In this document: piece by piece, positions 38,864-47,881 of the stretch
How the letters are laid out: each line of letters opens with the position of its first letter
Position numbering within the stretch: the stretch's first letter is position 1
Assembly (NCBI RefSeq): GCF_003696235.1
Contig: NZ_RFFJ01000015.1
Coordinates: forward strand, 1-52,569
Source of the DNA: Streptomyces triticirhizae
GTDB taxonomy: Bacteria > Actinomycetota > Actinomycetes > Streptomycetales > Streptomycetaceae
Direction of reading: 5' to 3'
DNA length: 52,569 bases
Position numbers and translations under genes: made by a program
The notes under the pieces: model-generated
Told to the model about the DNA's origin: nothing
Database searches by the model: none
Seen by the model: the letters and a program-made list of their open reading frames with translations, nothing else

Positions 38864-40500
38864 CACCGGCGTCGTCACCGTCGTTGTTCCCCACCGCCCG
38901 TCGCCGGCCGGCCGTGCCGGCGGCGCTGCTGTGTGGCGTGCTGCTGGTCTCCGGCTGTTCCTCGGCCGCCTCGTCCTCCGGCTCCGGGCAGGGCGGCGGG
39001 GAGCCGGTCTCGGGCGGGGAGTTGACCTTCGCCCTGGCCTCCGCGCCGACCTGTGCCGACCCACAGCAGGCCGGCACCAACGACACGATCTATCCGGCCA
39101 GGCAGCTGGTGGACTCGCTCACCGACCAGGACCCCGAGACCGGGGAGATCGTGCCCTGGCTGGCGGAGTCCTGGGAGGTCAACGAGGACGCCACGGTCTA
39201 CACGTTCACGCTGCGCGAGGGCGTGACGTTCAGCGACGGGGCGCCCGTCGACGCCGAGGCGCTGCGGCGGAACCTGGACGGCATCCAGGAGCTGGGCCCC
39301 AGGGCGCCGCTGGCGCTCAGCTATCTGACGGGCTACCAGAGCACCGAGGTGCTGGACGAGTTGACGGCCGAGGTCACCTTCGAGCGGCCCAACGCCCAGT
39401 TCCTCCAGGCCACTTCGACTCCGGCGCTGGGCCTGCTGTCGCCGGCCACGCTGGAGGACGACCCCGCCGACCGGTGCGTGACGGTGGTGGGCTCGGGCCC
39501 GTTCACGCTGGAGGAGTACCGCCTCAACAGCTTCGTGCGGCAGGTCCGCAGGGAGGACTACGCCTGGGGCTCCTCGCTGTGGGACGAGCCGGAGGGACCG
39601 GCGCGGCTTGATCGGCTGACGTTCGAGGTGATCCCCGAGTCGGGGGTGCGCACCGGAGGGCTGTCCTCGCAGCAGGTGGACGCGATCGGCGGCGTGGCCC
39701 CACAGGACGAGGCCACCCTGGAGGCGTCGGGCCTGACGCTGGAGCGCCGCGCCAACCCGGGACTGCCGTTCTCCCTCTTCCCGCAGCTGGAGCGGCCCAT
39801 CCCGGCCGACCCCCGGGTGCGGCAGGCCGTCTCGCTGGCCATCGACCGGCAGGAGGTCGTGGACACCGTGCTGTCGGAGTCCTACCGGCCGGCGACCAGC
39901 TCGCTGGCCTCGACCACCGACCTGTACGCCGACCAGTCCGACCTGCTGGCCCACGACCCGGCCGCCGCCGAGGCGCTGTTGGAGGAGGCCGGCTGGGAGG
40001 AGGGGCCCGACGGCATCCGGGAGCGGGACGGGCAGCCGTTGCACCTGGACATCGTGTGGGGCGCCAACTTCGGCCCGAACCAACCCTCGTTGGAGCTGAT
40101 CCAGCAGCAGCTGCGGGAGGTCGGCATCGACGTCACGCTGCGGACGGTCACCATCGCGGAGTACAACGCCGTCCGCGAGGAGGGCGACTACGACTACGCC
40201 TGGTCCAACACCACGCGCACCGACCCCGACATCCTGCGGGCCGCGTTCTCCGCCGAGTTGGCCAACCTCTCCCGGGTGGACGACCCCGACCTGGAGGCGC
40301 TGCTGAACGAGCAGAACGCCTCCGTCGACCCCGAGGTGCGCGGGCCGCTGGTGGAGCGGCTCCAGCGGGAGCTTCTGGAGAAGGGCTATCTGGTGCCGGT
40401 CTTCGAGCTGACCACGGTGCTGGGTCTGGACGGGGACGTCCACGACCTGGACTTCGAGGCCAGTTCGCGGCTCCAGTTCCACGACACGTGGCGCGGCTGA
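38839..40500 (+). CDS. ABC transporter solute-binding lipoprotein, family 5
   Basis: This 553-residue lipoprotein has a long Ser/Pro N-terminus, a hydrophobic signal and lipobox LVSGC near residue 37. A family 5 (peptide/nickel/opine type) binding fold follows (GELTFALASAPTCADPQQAG, YTFTLREGVTFSDG). It captures the solute outside the membrane for the permeases encoded next. GTG at 38839 with AAGGAG is inside the inverted repeat. The first codons contain a 12-bp tandem repeat (TCGTCACCGGCG-like). The solute is unknown. Confidence 0.9.
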   Translation: MRFSLSPSSPASSPSLFPTARRRPAVPAALLCGVLLVSGCSSAASSSGSGQGGGEPVSGGELTFALASAPTCADPQQAGTNDTIYPARQLVDSLTDQDPETGEIVPWLAESWEVNEDATVYTFTLREGVTFSDGAPVDAEALRRNLDGIQELGPRAPLALSYLTGYQSTEVLDELTAEVTFERPNAQFLQATSTPALGLLSPATLEDDPADRCVTVVGSGPFTLEEYRLNSFVRQVRREDYAWGSSLWDEPEGPARLDRLTFEVIPESGVRTGGLSSQQVDAIGGVAPQDEATLEASGLTLERRANPGLPFSLFPQLERPIPADPRVRQAVSLAIDRQEVVDTVLSESYRPATSSLASTTDLYADQSDLLAHDPAAAEALLEEAGWEEGPDGIRERDGQPLHLDIVWGANFGPNQPSLELIQQQLREVGIDVTLRTVTIAEYNAVREEGDYDYAWSNTTRTDPDILRAAFSAELANLSRVDDPDLEALLNEQNASVDPEVRGPLVERLQRELLEKGYLVPVFELTTVLGLDGDVHDLDFEASSRLQFHDTWRG

Positions 40501-40513
40501 GCGGCGGCCCGGG

Positions 40514-41464
40514 ATGGGACGCTATGTGGCGCGCCGACTGCTCCAGGCGGTGCTGGTGCTGTGGGCGGCCTACACGCTCTCCTTCGCGGTGCTCTATCTG
40601 CTGCCCGGCGACCCGGTGGAGATCATGGCAGCCGGCGGCGGGGAGGTCACCGAGGTCACCGAGGAGCAACTGGACGCGGTGCGCGCCGAGTACGGGCTGG
40701 ACGCGCCGCTGGCCGAGCAGTACCTCGACCGGCTGGGCGCGGCGCTCACCGGCGACCTGGGCACCTCGGTGCAGACCGGGGAACGGGTCTCCGCCATGGT
40801 CGCGGAACAGCTGCCGGCGACGCTCCAACTGACGTGCGCGGGCGGGGCGTTGGCGCTGCTGCTCGGCTCGGCGGTGGCGTTGGCCGGCGCGCACACCCGA
40901 CGGCCCTGGCTGCGGCAGCTGCTGCTGTCGCTGCCCTCGGTCGGCGCCTCGGCGCCCACCTTCTGGGTGGGGCTGCTGCTGATCCAACTCGTGTCGTTCC
41001 GCTGGGGGTTGCTGCCGGCGATCGGCGACCAGGGGTGGCGGAGCCTGGTGCTGCCGGCGTTGACGTTGGCGCTGCCGACCTCGGCGGTGCTGGCGCAGGT
41101 CTTCGCCAAGAGCCTGCGGGACGCGCTGCGCGAGCCCTATGTGGAGACGGCCCTGGCCAAGGGCGCCAGCCGGGCGCGGGTGACGCTGCGGCACGCGGCG
41201 CGCAACGCCTCGCTGCCGGCGTTCACGGTCTTCGGCGTGCTGGTGGGCAACCTGCTGGCCGGCTCGGTGGTGGTGGAGACGGTCTTCTCCCGCACGGGGG
41301 TTGGGCGGATCACGGCGACCTCGGTCACCGTGCAGGACATCCCGGTGGTGCAGGGGCTGGTGATGCTGGGCGCGGTGGCGTTCGTGCTGGCCAACCTGCT
41401 GGTCGACCTGGTCTACCCGCTGCTCGACCCCCGGGTGACCACGGGCGGGGCGGTGGCGCGATGA
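40514..41464 (+). CDS. ABC transporter permease, DppB type
   Basis: This 316-residue protein has six predicted membrane helices and the EAA-type loop LRDALREPYVETALAKGASRARVTLRHA (about residues 198-225) that contacts the ATPase. It begins with the DppB-family RRLLQAVLVLWAAYTLSF. It lies 13 bp after the binding-protein gene and overlaps the next gene by ATGA. Confidence 0.92.
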   Translation: MGRYVARRLLQAVLVLWAAYTLSFAVLYLLPGDPVEIMAAGGGEVTEVTEEQLDAVRAEYGLDAPLAEQYLDRLGAALTGDLGTSVQTGERVSAMVAEQLPATLQLTCAGGALALLLGSAVALAGAHTRRPWLRQLLLSLPSVGASAPTFWVGLLLIQLVSFRWGLLPAIGDQGWRSLVLPALTLALPTSAVLAQVFAKSLRDALREPYVETALAKGASRARVTLRHAARNASLPAFTVFGVLVGNLLAGSVVVETVFSRTGVGRITATSVTVQDIPVVQGLVMLGAVAFVLANLLVDLVYPLLDPRVTTGGAVAR

Positions 41465-42324
41465 CCTCGGAGACGCTGGAACGTTCGCCCGCCGCCGCGT
41501 GGCCCTCCCGGGCGCGGGCCGCGCTGCGCGCCCCGGGCCTGGTGCTGTCGGTGGTGCTGCTGGTGCTGGTGGGACTGGCCGCGCTGGCGCCGGGGCTGCT
41601 GACGGGCCAGGACCCGCTGACCGGGGTGCCGGCCGACAAGCTGCTGCCGCCCAGCCTCGAACACCCCTTCGGCACCGACCAGTTGGGCCGCGACCTGCTG
41701 TCCCGCACGGTGCACGGCACCGCGCCGACGCTGCGCGCCGCGCTGCTGGCCATCGCCATCGGCCTGGTCCCTGGCTCGCTGCTGGGCCTGCTGGCCGGCG
41801 CGGCGGGCGGCGTGGTCGACGACGTGCTGATGCGGGTCGCCGACGTGCTGCTGGCGATCCCCGGGCTGCTGCTGTCGCTGGCGTTGATCACCGCGCTCGG
41901 CTTCGGCACCACGCGGGTGGCCGTCGCCGTGGGCGCGGTGAGCATCGCGGGCTTCGCCCGGGTGATGCGCGCGCAGGTGCTCCGGGTGCGGGAGAGCGAC
42001 TACGTGGAGGCCGCGCACGCCTCCGGCACCCGCTGGCCCGGCGTGCTGCTGCGCCATGTGCTGCCCGGGGCGTGGGGTCCGGTCGTGGTCTTCGCCGCCG
42101 TCGAGTTCGGCACGGTGGTGCTGGCCATCTCCTCGCTGAGCTTCCTCGGCTACGGGGCCGTGCCGCCTGAGCCGGAGTGGGGCTCGCTGGTCGCCGGCGG
42201 CCGGGACTACCTGGCCACCTCCTGGTGGCTGACCACGCTGCCGGGGCTCACCATCGCGCTGACCGTGCTGGCGGCGAACCGGATCGCCCGCGCGCTGGAC
42301 CGGGGAACGGGGGAGGCGCTGTGA
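41461..42324 (+). CDS. ABC transporter permease, DppC type
   Basis: This 287-residue second permease has the DppC-family HPFGTDQLGRDLLSRTVHG near residue 65 and an EAA loop (VRESDYVEAAHASGTRWPGVLL) near 180. It pairs with the DppB-type subunit. Its ATG overlaps the upstream stop, and its own stop overlaps the next GTG start, so translation is coupled. Confidence 0.92.
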   Translation: MTSETLERSPAAAWPSRARAALRAPGLVLSVVLLVLVGLAALAPGLLTGQDPLTGVPADKLLPPSLEHPFGTDQLGRDLLSRTVHGTAPTLRAALLAIAIGLVPGSLLGLLAGAAGGVVDDVLMRVADVLLAIPGLLLSLALITALGFGTTRVAVAVGAVSIAGFARVMRAQVLRVRESDYVEAAHASGTRWPGVLLRHVLPGAWGPVVVFAAVEFGTVVLAISSLSFLGYGAVPPEPEWGSLVAGGRDYLATSWWLTTLPGLTIALTVLAANRIARALDRGTGEAL

Positions 42325-44000
42325 CGGAACCTCAGGAACGCGACCCCGCACGGCCGTTGCTGTCGATCGCCGACCTGCGGGTGAGCTACCACACCCGGGG
42401 CGGGGTCGAGGAGGCGGTGCGCGGGGTGAGCCTGGACGTCGCGCCGGGCGAGGTGGTGGCGCTGGTCGGCGAGTCCGGCTCGGGCAAGAGCAGCACCGGG
42501 CACGCCGTGATGGGGCTGCTGCCGGCGGGCGGGGTGCGGGCGGCCGGCCGGATCGACTTCGACGGAACGGACCTGGCCCGGGCCGACGAGCGCCGGCTCC
42601 GTTCGCTGCGCGGCCGGGAGATCGGCCTGGTGCCGCAGGACCCGACCGTCTCCCTCAACCCGGTGCAACGGGTGGGCCGCCAGGTCGCCGAGGTGCTGCT
42701 GATCCACCGGCTCGCCGACCGGGCCGAGGCGCGGGAGCGGGCCGTGGCCCTGCTGGAGCGCGCCGGCGTGCCCGAACCTGCCGTGCGCGCCCGGCAGTTC
42801 CCCCACCAGCTCTCCGGCGGCCTGCGGCAGCGGGTGCTGATCGCCATCGCGCTGGCCGCCGACCCGCGCCTGGTGATCGCCGACGAGCCGACCAGCGCGC
42901 TGGACGTGACCGTGCAGCGGCACATCCTGGACCACCTGGAGGCGTTGACCCGTTCCACCGGCACCGCCGTGCTGCTGATCACCCACGACCTGGGCGTCGC
43001 GGCCGACCGGGCTCGGCGGATCGCGGTGATGTCGCAGGGCCGGATCGTGGAGGTCGGCCCGGCCGAGCGGGTGCTGGGCGACCCGCGACACCCGTACACC
43101 AAGGCCCTGTTGCGGTCGGCGCCCAGCCTGGACGGCGGCCCGGTCGCCGCCAGGGCGCCGGCCGCCGACCCGGAGCGGCCGCCGCTGGTGCGGGCCGAGG
43201 ACCTGGTGAAGGTCTTCCCCGCGCCGCGCGGCAGCGGGGCACCGCCGACCCGGGCGGTCGCCGGGGTCAGCCTGGCGGTGCGCGCCGGCGAGACCCTCGC
43301 GCTGGTCGGCGAGTCGGGCTCGGGGAAGTCGACCACCGCGCGGATGCTGGTGCGGCTGACCGACCCCACCTCGGGCCGGGTCGTCTTCGACGGGCGGGAC
43401 ATCACCGCGCTGCGCGGCTCGGCGCTGCGCCGGCTGCGGCGCCGGGCGCAGATCGTCTACCAGAACCCGTACGCCTCGCTGAACCCCCGCTTCTCGGTGG
43501 GCGAGGTGATCGGGGAGCCGCTGCGGGCCTTCGGCGTCGGGCCGCGCCGGGTGCGCCAGGCCCGCGCCGCCGAGCTGCTGGAGCGCGTCGGCCTGCCCGC
43601 CCGCACCCTGCACCGGCGGCCGGCCGAGCTGTCCGGCGGGCAGCGGCAGCGCGTCGCCATCGCCAGGGCGCTGGCGCTGGAGCCCGACCTGGTGGTGTGC
43701 GACGAGCCGGTCTCCGCGCTGGACGTGACCTCCCAGGCCCAGATCCTGGACCTGCTGGCCACGCTCCAGGAGCAGCTGGGGCTCGCCTACCTGTTCATCT
43801 CGCACGACCTGGCTGTGGTGCGCCGGATCGCCCACCGGGTCGCGGTGATGCGCCGGGGCGAGGTGGTCGAGGAGGGGCCGGTCGGCCGGATCTTCGCCGA
43901 GCCCGCGCACCCCTACACCCGCGAGCTGCTCGCCGCCATCCCCGGCACCCGCGCCCGGCCCCGGCAGGGCCGCGATCCGAAGGAGGTGCCGACCGCATGA
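42321..44000 (+). CDS. ABC transporter ATPase with two fused nucleotide-binding domains
   Basis: This 559-residue protein fuses two ATPase domains of the DppD/DppF type. The first has Walker A GESGSGKSS (50-58), LSGGLRQRV and VIADEPTSALD. The second has GESGSGKSTTA near 330, LSGGQRQRVAIARAL and VVCDEPVSALD. Each carries the oligopeptide C-terminal motif (HPYTKALL, HPYTRELL). It drives import through the two permeases. GTG at 42321 overlaps the previous stop. Confidence 0.94.
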   Translation: MTEPQERDPARPLLSIADLRVSYHTRGGVEEAVRGVSLDVAPGEVVALVGESGSGKSSTGHAVMGLLPAGGVRAAGRIDFDGTDLARADERRLRSLRGREIGLVPQDPTVSLNPVQRVGRQVAEVLLIHRLADRAEARERAVALLERAGVPEPAVRARQFPHQLSGGLRQRVLIAIALAADPRLVIADEPTSALDVTVQRHILDHLEALTRSTGTAVLLITHDLGVAADRARRIAVMSQGRIVEVGPAERVLGDPRHPYTKALLRSAPSLDGGPVAARAPAADPERPPLVRAEDLVKVFPAPRGSGAPPTRAVAGVSLAVRAGETLALVGESGSGKSTTARMLVRLTDPTSGRVVFDGRDITALRGSALRRLRRRAQIVYQNPYASLNPRFSVGEVIGEPLRAFGVGPRRVRQARAAELLERVGLPARTLHRRPAELSGGQRQRVAIARALALEPDLVVCDEPVSALDVTSQAQILDLLATLQEQLGLAYLFISHDLAVVRRIAHRVAVMRRGEVVEEGPVGRIFAEPAHPYTRELLAAIPGTRARPRQGRDPKEVPTA

Positions 44001-45055
44001 GGTTCTCCGTGCTGTCCCTGATCGGCTCGGCCCCGCACCCGTTGACCGGGGCGGTGACGCCGGCCGCCGAGCGGCTGGCCGACGTGGTCGAGGTGGCCGT
44101 CGCCGCCGAGCGGCTCGGCTTCGACGCGGTGGCCGTCGGCGAACGCCACGCCGGCGACTTCCTGTCGTCGAGCCCGGCGGTGGTGCTCGCCGCGATCGCC
44201 GCCCGCACCTCCCGGGTGCGGCTGCTGACCGGAGTAACCGTGCTCTCCGTCCTGGACCCGGTGCGGGTCGCCGAGGAGTACGCCACCCTCGACCAACTGG
44301 CCCACGGGCGCCTGGAGTTGGTGATCGGCAAGGGCTCGGAGGCCGGCCACTTCTCGCTCTACGGCCTGGCCGAGGAGCGGCAGTGGGACCTGCTGGCCGA
44401 GAAGTACGCGCTGCTGCGCCGGCTGTGGCGGGAGGAGAACGTCAGTTGGGCGGGTGAGTTCCGGCCACCGCTGCACGAGGTCACCACCGTGCCCCGCCCG
44501 TTCGACGGGCCGCCCCGCGTCTGGCACGGCTCGGCCACCAGCGAGAACTCCACGGAGCTGGCGGCCCGTTATGGCGACCCGCTCTTCACGGCCAACGCGA
44601 TCCAGCCAAGGGAGGCGTACGTTCGGCTGGTTGACCACTACCGCGAGCGGTACGCGGCGTACGGCCACGACCCGGCCCTGGCGTTCCTGGGCGCTGGCTC
44701 GGGCGGGCTGTGTCTCGCGGACACCACGGAGCGCGCGATCGAGCGCTACGGCGCGCTCTACGAGGCCCGGGTGCGCCAGTCGTTCAAGCCGCACCTGGTG
44801 GGCCGGGCCGGCTACAACACGCCGTTCACCACCATCGAGGAGGCCGTGGAGAGCGGCCCGGCGCTGATCGGCAGCCCCCAGCGGGTGATCGACAAGATCC
44901 TGGACTTCCACGCCTCCTACCGCCATGACCTGCTGTCTCTCACCGTGGACGGGCTCGGCGCCGGGCGCTCCGAACAGATCGAGACGCTGCACCGGTTCGC
45001 CGAGGAGGTCGCCCCGGTGCTGCGCCGTGAGGCGCCCACCGCCCTGTGGGAGTGA
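43997..45055 (+). CDS. luciferase-like (LLM) flavin-dependent monooxygenase linked to the ABC importer
   Basis: This 352-residue TIM-barrel protein begins MRFSVLSLIGSAPHPLTG and shows the LLM pattern AERLGFDAVAVGERHAGDFLSSSP and DQLAHGRLELVIGKGSEAG. It resembles the FMN-type KPN_01858/CE1758-like groups, which I recall being encoded beside peptide-type importers. It probably oxidises the imported compound or a product of it. The ATG overlaps the ATPase stop, which ties it firmly to the transporter. A flavin reductase is not encoded nearby. Confidence 0.85.
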   Translation: MRFSVLSLIGSAPHPLTGAVTPAAERLADVVEVAVAAERLGFDAVAVGERHAGDFLSSSPAVVLAAIAARTSRVRLLTGVTVLSVLDPVRVAEEYATLDQLAHGRLELVIGKGSEAGHFSLYGLAEERQWDLLAEKYALLRRLWREENVSWAGEFRPPLHEVTTVPRPFDGPPRVWHGSATSENSTELAARYGDPLFTANAIQPREAYVRLVDHYRERYAAYGHDPALAFLGAGSGGLCLADTTERAIERYGALYEARVRQSFKPHLVGRAGYNTPFTTIEEAVESGPALIGSPQRVIDKILDFHASYRHDLLSLTVDGLGAGRSEQIETLHRFAEEVAPVLRREAPTALWE

Positions 45056-45103
45056 ACGGTTCACGGAGCCGTTCCGGCCCCCGTGCGAGCCCTTCGGCGA
45101 CAA

Positions 45104-45120
45104 GCCTGCCCCGGGCAGGC
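45104..45120 (+). terminator. terminator of the ABC/monooxygenase operon
   Basis: GCCTGCC (45104-45110) and GGCAGGC (45114-45120) form a 7-bp stem with a 3-nt loop, about 50 nt past the monooxygenase stop. Confidence 0.6.
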
Positions 45121-45154
45121 GTACGAGGACGGCCGGCTGGGCACGGTCACGCCG

Positions 45155-45160
45155 TAGGCT
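45155..45160 (+). promoter_or_regulatory. candidate -10 box of the PAC2 gene (TAGGCT)
   Basis: TAGGCT lies about 70 bp before the GTG at 45232, between the terminator at 45104 and the ribosome-binding site GGGAGGAGG. Confidence 0.4.
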
Positions 45161-45231
45161 GGGGCCGCACAGAAACTTGATGCAGCCGGGTCGGACAACA
45201 CCGTCCCGTCCCGGCCGGGAGGAGGCGCTGG

Positions 45232-46212
45232 GTGATCGAGCTCGACGGAGTTCCCGAGCTGGTTGACCCGGTCATGGTGGCCGCGTTCGAAGGCTGGAAC
45301 GATGCTGGTGACGCCGCCTCCGCAGCGGTGGCACACCTGGAACGGGAGTGGAAGGGCGAGGTGTTCGCGGCCCTGGACGCCGAGGACTACTACGACTTCC
45401 AGGTCAACCGTCCCCACATCTGGCTGGACGGCGGGGTGCGGCGCATCACCTGGCCCACGACCAGGCTCTCCGTGGTGAGGATCGGCTCCGATGACGGCCC
45501 GGTCAGACGGCGGGACCTGGTGCTGGTGCGGGGCATCGAACCGAGTATGCGCTGGCGCTCGTTCTGCAACGAGATCCTGGGCTTCGCCCACGAGTTGGGC
45601 GTGGAGATGGTGGTGGTGCTGGGCGCCCTGCTGGGTGACACCCCGCACACCCGTCCCGTTCCGGTCACCAGCGTCACCTCGGACGAGGACCTGGCCAGGA
45701 CCCTGGACCTGGAGGAGTCGCGGTACGAGGGGCCGACCGGCATCGTCGGCATTCTCCAGGAGGCCTGCGGCCACGCCGGCGTCCCGGCGGTGACGCTCTG
45801 GGCGGCCGTGCCGCACTATGTGGCCCAACCGCCCAACCCCAAGGCGTCGTTGGCGTTGCTGCACGCGCTGGAGGACCTGCTGAACCTGGGCATCCCGCTG
45901 GGCGACCTGCCCGAGGACGCCCGCGCCTGGCAGATCGGCGTGGACCAACTCGCCGCCGAGGACAGCGAGGTGGCGGAGTATGTGAAGTCCCTTGAGGAGG
46001 CCAGGGACACGGCCGAACTGCCGGAGGCCTCGGGCGAGGCCATCGCCAAGGAGTTCGAACGGTATCTGCGGCGCCGGGACGGGCAGCCGCCGGGCGGCGG
46101 CGAGCAGGGCTCCTATCTGCGCGACCCGGGCAGCCACCGGCCGCGCCGGCCCCGCCCGCCCGAGGGCGAGCCCGGCCCGCAGGACGGGGGCGGCAAGGAG
46201 CCCGAGGAGTAG
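45232..46212 (+). CDS. PAC2-family protein (ParJ-like)
   Basis: This 326-residue soluble protein has the PAC2 fold (proteasome-assembly-chaperone-like), with PVMVAAFEGWNDAGDAASAA near residue 12, VVVLGALLGDTPHTRPV near 125 and VTLWAAVPHYVAQPPNPKA near 190. As I recall, the S. coelicolor gene between the glycerol operon and mshC (SCO1662) encodes ParJ, which modulates ParA assembly in sporulation; this assignment rests on memory of gene order. The C-terminus is Pro/Gly/Glu-rich. The GTG has a strong ribosome-binding site. Confidence 0.88.
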   Translation: MIELDGVPELVDPVMVAAFEGWNDAGDAASAAVAHLEREWKGEVFAALDAEDYYDFQVNRPHIWLDGGVRRITWPTTRLSVVRIGSDDGPVRRRDLVLVRGIEPSMRWRSFCNEILGFAHELGVEMVVVLGALLGDTPHTRPVPVTSVTSDEDLARTLDLEESRYEGPTGIVGILQEACGHAGVPAVTLWAAVPHYVAQPPNPKASLALLHALEDLLNLGIPLGDLPEDARAWQIGVDQLAAEDSEVAEYVKSLEEARDTAELPEASGEAIAKEFERYLRRRDGQPPGGGEQGSYLRDPGSHRPRRPRPPEGEPGPQDGGGKEPEE

Positions 46213-46237
46213 CGGCGCCGGGAGCCGAACGGCCTGT

Positions 46238-46286
46238 GCGACGCGCGTCAACTTCCTTGTATGAGCGGGAAGTTGCCGCGCGTCGC
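46238..46286. terminator. bidirectional terminator between the PAC2 gene and mshC
   Basis: A 19-position stem (46238-46256 with 46268-46286) has a single T/C mismatch and an 11-nt loop; the inner CAACTTCC/GGAAGTTG is perfect. It lies 26 nt after the PAC2 stop and about 40 nt after the convergent mshC stop. A further 7-bp GCCCGCC/GGCGGGC hairpin follows toward mshC. Confidence 0.85.
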
Positions 46287-46324
46287 TGGTTCCTCGCCCG
46301 CCTGCGGCGGGCCTTCGGCCGCGC

Positions 46325-47554
46325 CTACAGGGCGACGCCCAGCAGCGCGTCCACGGCGCGGGAGACCACGCCCGGGGCGCCCGGGTCGTCGCCGCCGTCG
46401 CGGTCCTGGGCCTCGGCCCAGCGGTCGACGGCGCGCAGCGCGGCCGGCGCGTCCAGGTCGTTCGCCAGGGCGGCCCGCACCTCGGCCACCAGCGCGTCGG
46501 CGGGCGGGCCGTCGGGCCGGGAGACGGCGTGCCGCCAGCGGGCCAGCCGGGCCACGGCCGCGCCGAGCACGTCGTCGGTCCACTCCCAGTCGGCGCGGTA
46601 GTGGTGCGCCAGCAGAGCCAGCCTGATCGCGGCCGGGTCCCAGTGGTCCCTCCGCAGCTGGGAGACGAGCACGAGGTTGCCCTTGGACTTGGACATCTTC
46701 TCGCCCTCGTAGCCCACCATCCCGGCGTGCACATAGGCGTGCGCGTACGGGTGGGTCCCGGTGAGGACGCGGGCGTGCGAGGCGCCCATCTCGTGGTGCG
46801 GGAAGGCCAGGTCGGAGCCGCCGCCCTGGATGTCGAAGCCCATGCCCAGGTGGTCCAGCGCGATGGCGACGCACTCCACGTGCCAGCCGGGCCGGCCGGC
46901 ACCGAGGCTGGCGCCGTCCCACGACGGCTCGCCCGGGCGGGCGGCCCGCCACAACAGCGGGTCCAACGGGTTCTTCTTGCCGGGGCGGTCCGGGTCGCCG
47001 CCGCGCTCGGCGGACAGCTCCCGCATCGTGGCGGCGTCCAGCCCGGCGACCGAGCCGAAGCGGGCGTCGGAGGCGACGGAGAAGTAGGTGTCGCCGTCCA
47101 CGTCGTAGGCGGCGCCGGCCTCCCGGAGCCGTTCGATCAGCGGAACGATCCGGGGTATGGCCTCCACCGCGCCGACGTAGTGGTCGGGCGGCAGCATCCG
47201 CAGCGCGGTCATGTCCTCCCGGAACAGCGCGGTCTCGCGCTCGGCCAGCTCGGTCCACGGCTCCCCGGTGGCCTCGGCCCGCTCCAACAGCGGGTCGTCG
47301 ACGTCGGTGACGTTCTGCACGTACTCGACCTGCCGCCCCGAGTCCAGCCAGATCCGCTGCACGAGGTCGAACGCGGTGTAGGTGGCCGCGTGGCCCATGT
47401 GCGTCGCGTCATAGGGGGTGATGCCGCAGACATAGAGCCGCGCGACGGGCCCGGGCGACAGCGTCACGGGCCGTCGCGCGGAGGTGTCGTGGATCGTCAG
47501 ATCCGGGCCCTGACCGGGCAGAACGGGGACCTTCGAGGCAGGCCAGGCATACAT
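46325..47554 (-). CDS. mshC: cysteine ligase of mycothiol biosynthesis, MshC
   Basis: This 409-residue cysteinyl-tRNA-synthetase-like enzyme has the HIGH-type motif THMGHAATY near residue 56 and [10 protein letters not shown] near 290. The zinc site begins [12 protein letters not shown]. It lacks the tRNA-binding C-terminal domain, as MshC does, and joins cysteine to glucosaminyl-inositol with ATP. A TAGGCT box 7 nt before the ATG with no ribosome-binding site suggests a leaderless mRNA. Confidence 0.95.
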   Translation of the reverse strand: MYAWPASKVPVLPGQGPDLTIHDTSARRPVTLSPGPVARLYVCGITPYDATHMGHAATYTAFDLVQRIWLDSGRQVEYVQNVTDVDDPLLERAEATGEPWTELAERETALFREDMTALRMLPPDHYVGAVEAIPRIVPLIERLREAGAAYDVDGDTYFSVASDARFGSVAGLDAATMRELSAERGGDPDRPGKKNPLDPLLWRAARPGEPSWDGASLGAGRPGWHVECVAIALDHLGMGFDIQGGGSDLAFPHHEMGASHARVLTGTHPYAHAYVHAGMVGYEGEKMSKSKGNLVLVSQLRRDHWDPAAIRLALLAHHYRADWEWTDDVLGAAVARLARWRHAVSRPDGPPADALVAEVRAALANDLDAPAALRAVDRWAEAQDRDGGDDPGAPGVVSRAVDALLGVAL

Positions 47555-47689
47555 GCCAACGAGCCTAACGTCACGGGCCGAGCCCCGTCCCGGCGGGAGC
47601 CCTCCGGGGGCGGGCCCCCGGCCGTCGTCGCTCCGCCGAGGGCCCGGCCGGCGCCGTCAGAGCCGGTCGGGCCGTTACTGTACGGGCGC
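47555..47689. other. first part of the 327-bp gap between mshC and the kinase-like gene
   Basis: This spacer contains the mshC promoter at its left end and a TTACTGTAC stretch near 47675 that could serve as a + strand -10. I see no protein gene in it. The right part of the gap holds the tandem repeat, a small open frame and a hairpin, listed separately. Confidence 0.5.
47562..47567 (-). promoter_or_regulatory. -10 box of leaderless mshC (TAGGCT)
   Basis: TAGGCT on the minus strand is separated from the mshC ATG by CGTTGGC, 7 nt. No ribosome-binding site is seen. Confidence 0.55.
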
Positions 47690-47751
47690 GGCGTGTCGCG
47701 CGGCGCCCTCACGCGCGGCGGCGTTCACGCGCGGCGCCCTCACGCGCGGCG
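47690..47751. repeat. tandem repeat, two 31-bp units (four 15/16-bp half units)
   Basis: Half units start at 47690, 47706, 47721 and 47737 and share CGCGCGGCG or CACGCGCGGCG endings; the second and fourth are identical (CCCTCACGCGCGGCG). They lie directly upstream of a good ribosome-binding site. Confidence 0.8.
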
Positions 47752-47774
47752 CAGGCAGCTGAGAAGGAGATCCC

Positions 47775-47825
47775 GTGTCCTCGCCCTACGGCCCCGAACA
47801 CTCCCGAGGGCCCGAGGAGGGCTGA
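47775..47825 (+). CDS. possible 16-codon small open reading frame
   Basis: GTG at 47775 is preceded by AGAAGGAGAT, one of the best ribosome-binding sites in the window, and reads MSSPYGPEHSRGPEEG before TGA. A GC hairpin begins 2 nt after the stop. No + strand gene follows, since the next gene is convergent. It may be a leader peptide, a decayed gene start or a real microprotein. Homology cannot be judged at this length. Confidence 0.35.
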   Translation: MSSPYGPEHSRGPEEG

Positions 47826-47826
47826 G

Positions 47827-47840
47827 GGCCCCGAGGGGCC
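47827..47840 (+). terminator. GC hairpin after the small open reading frame
   Basis: GGCCC (47827-47831) pairs with GGGCC (47836-47840) around a 4-nt loop just after the small frame's stop. It could end either this unit or the convergent kinase-like gene. Confidence 0.35.
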
Positions 47841-47881
47841 GCCGCCCGGAGGGCAAGGATCAGGGGCGGGGCAGACGCGGG

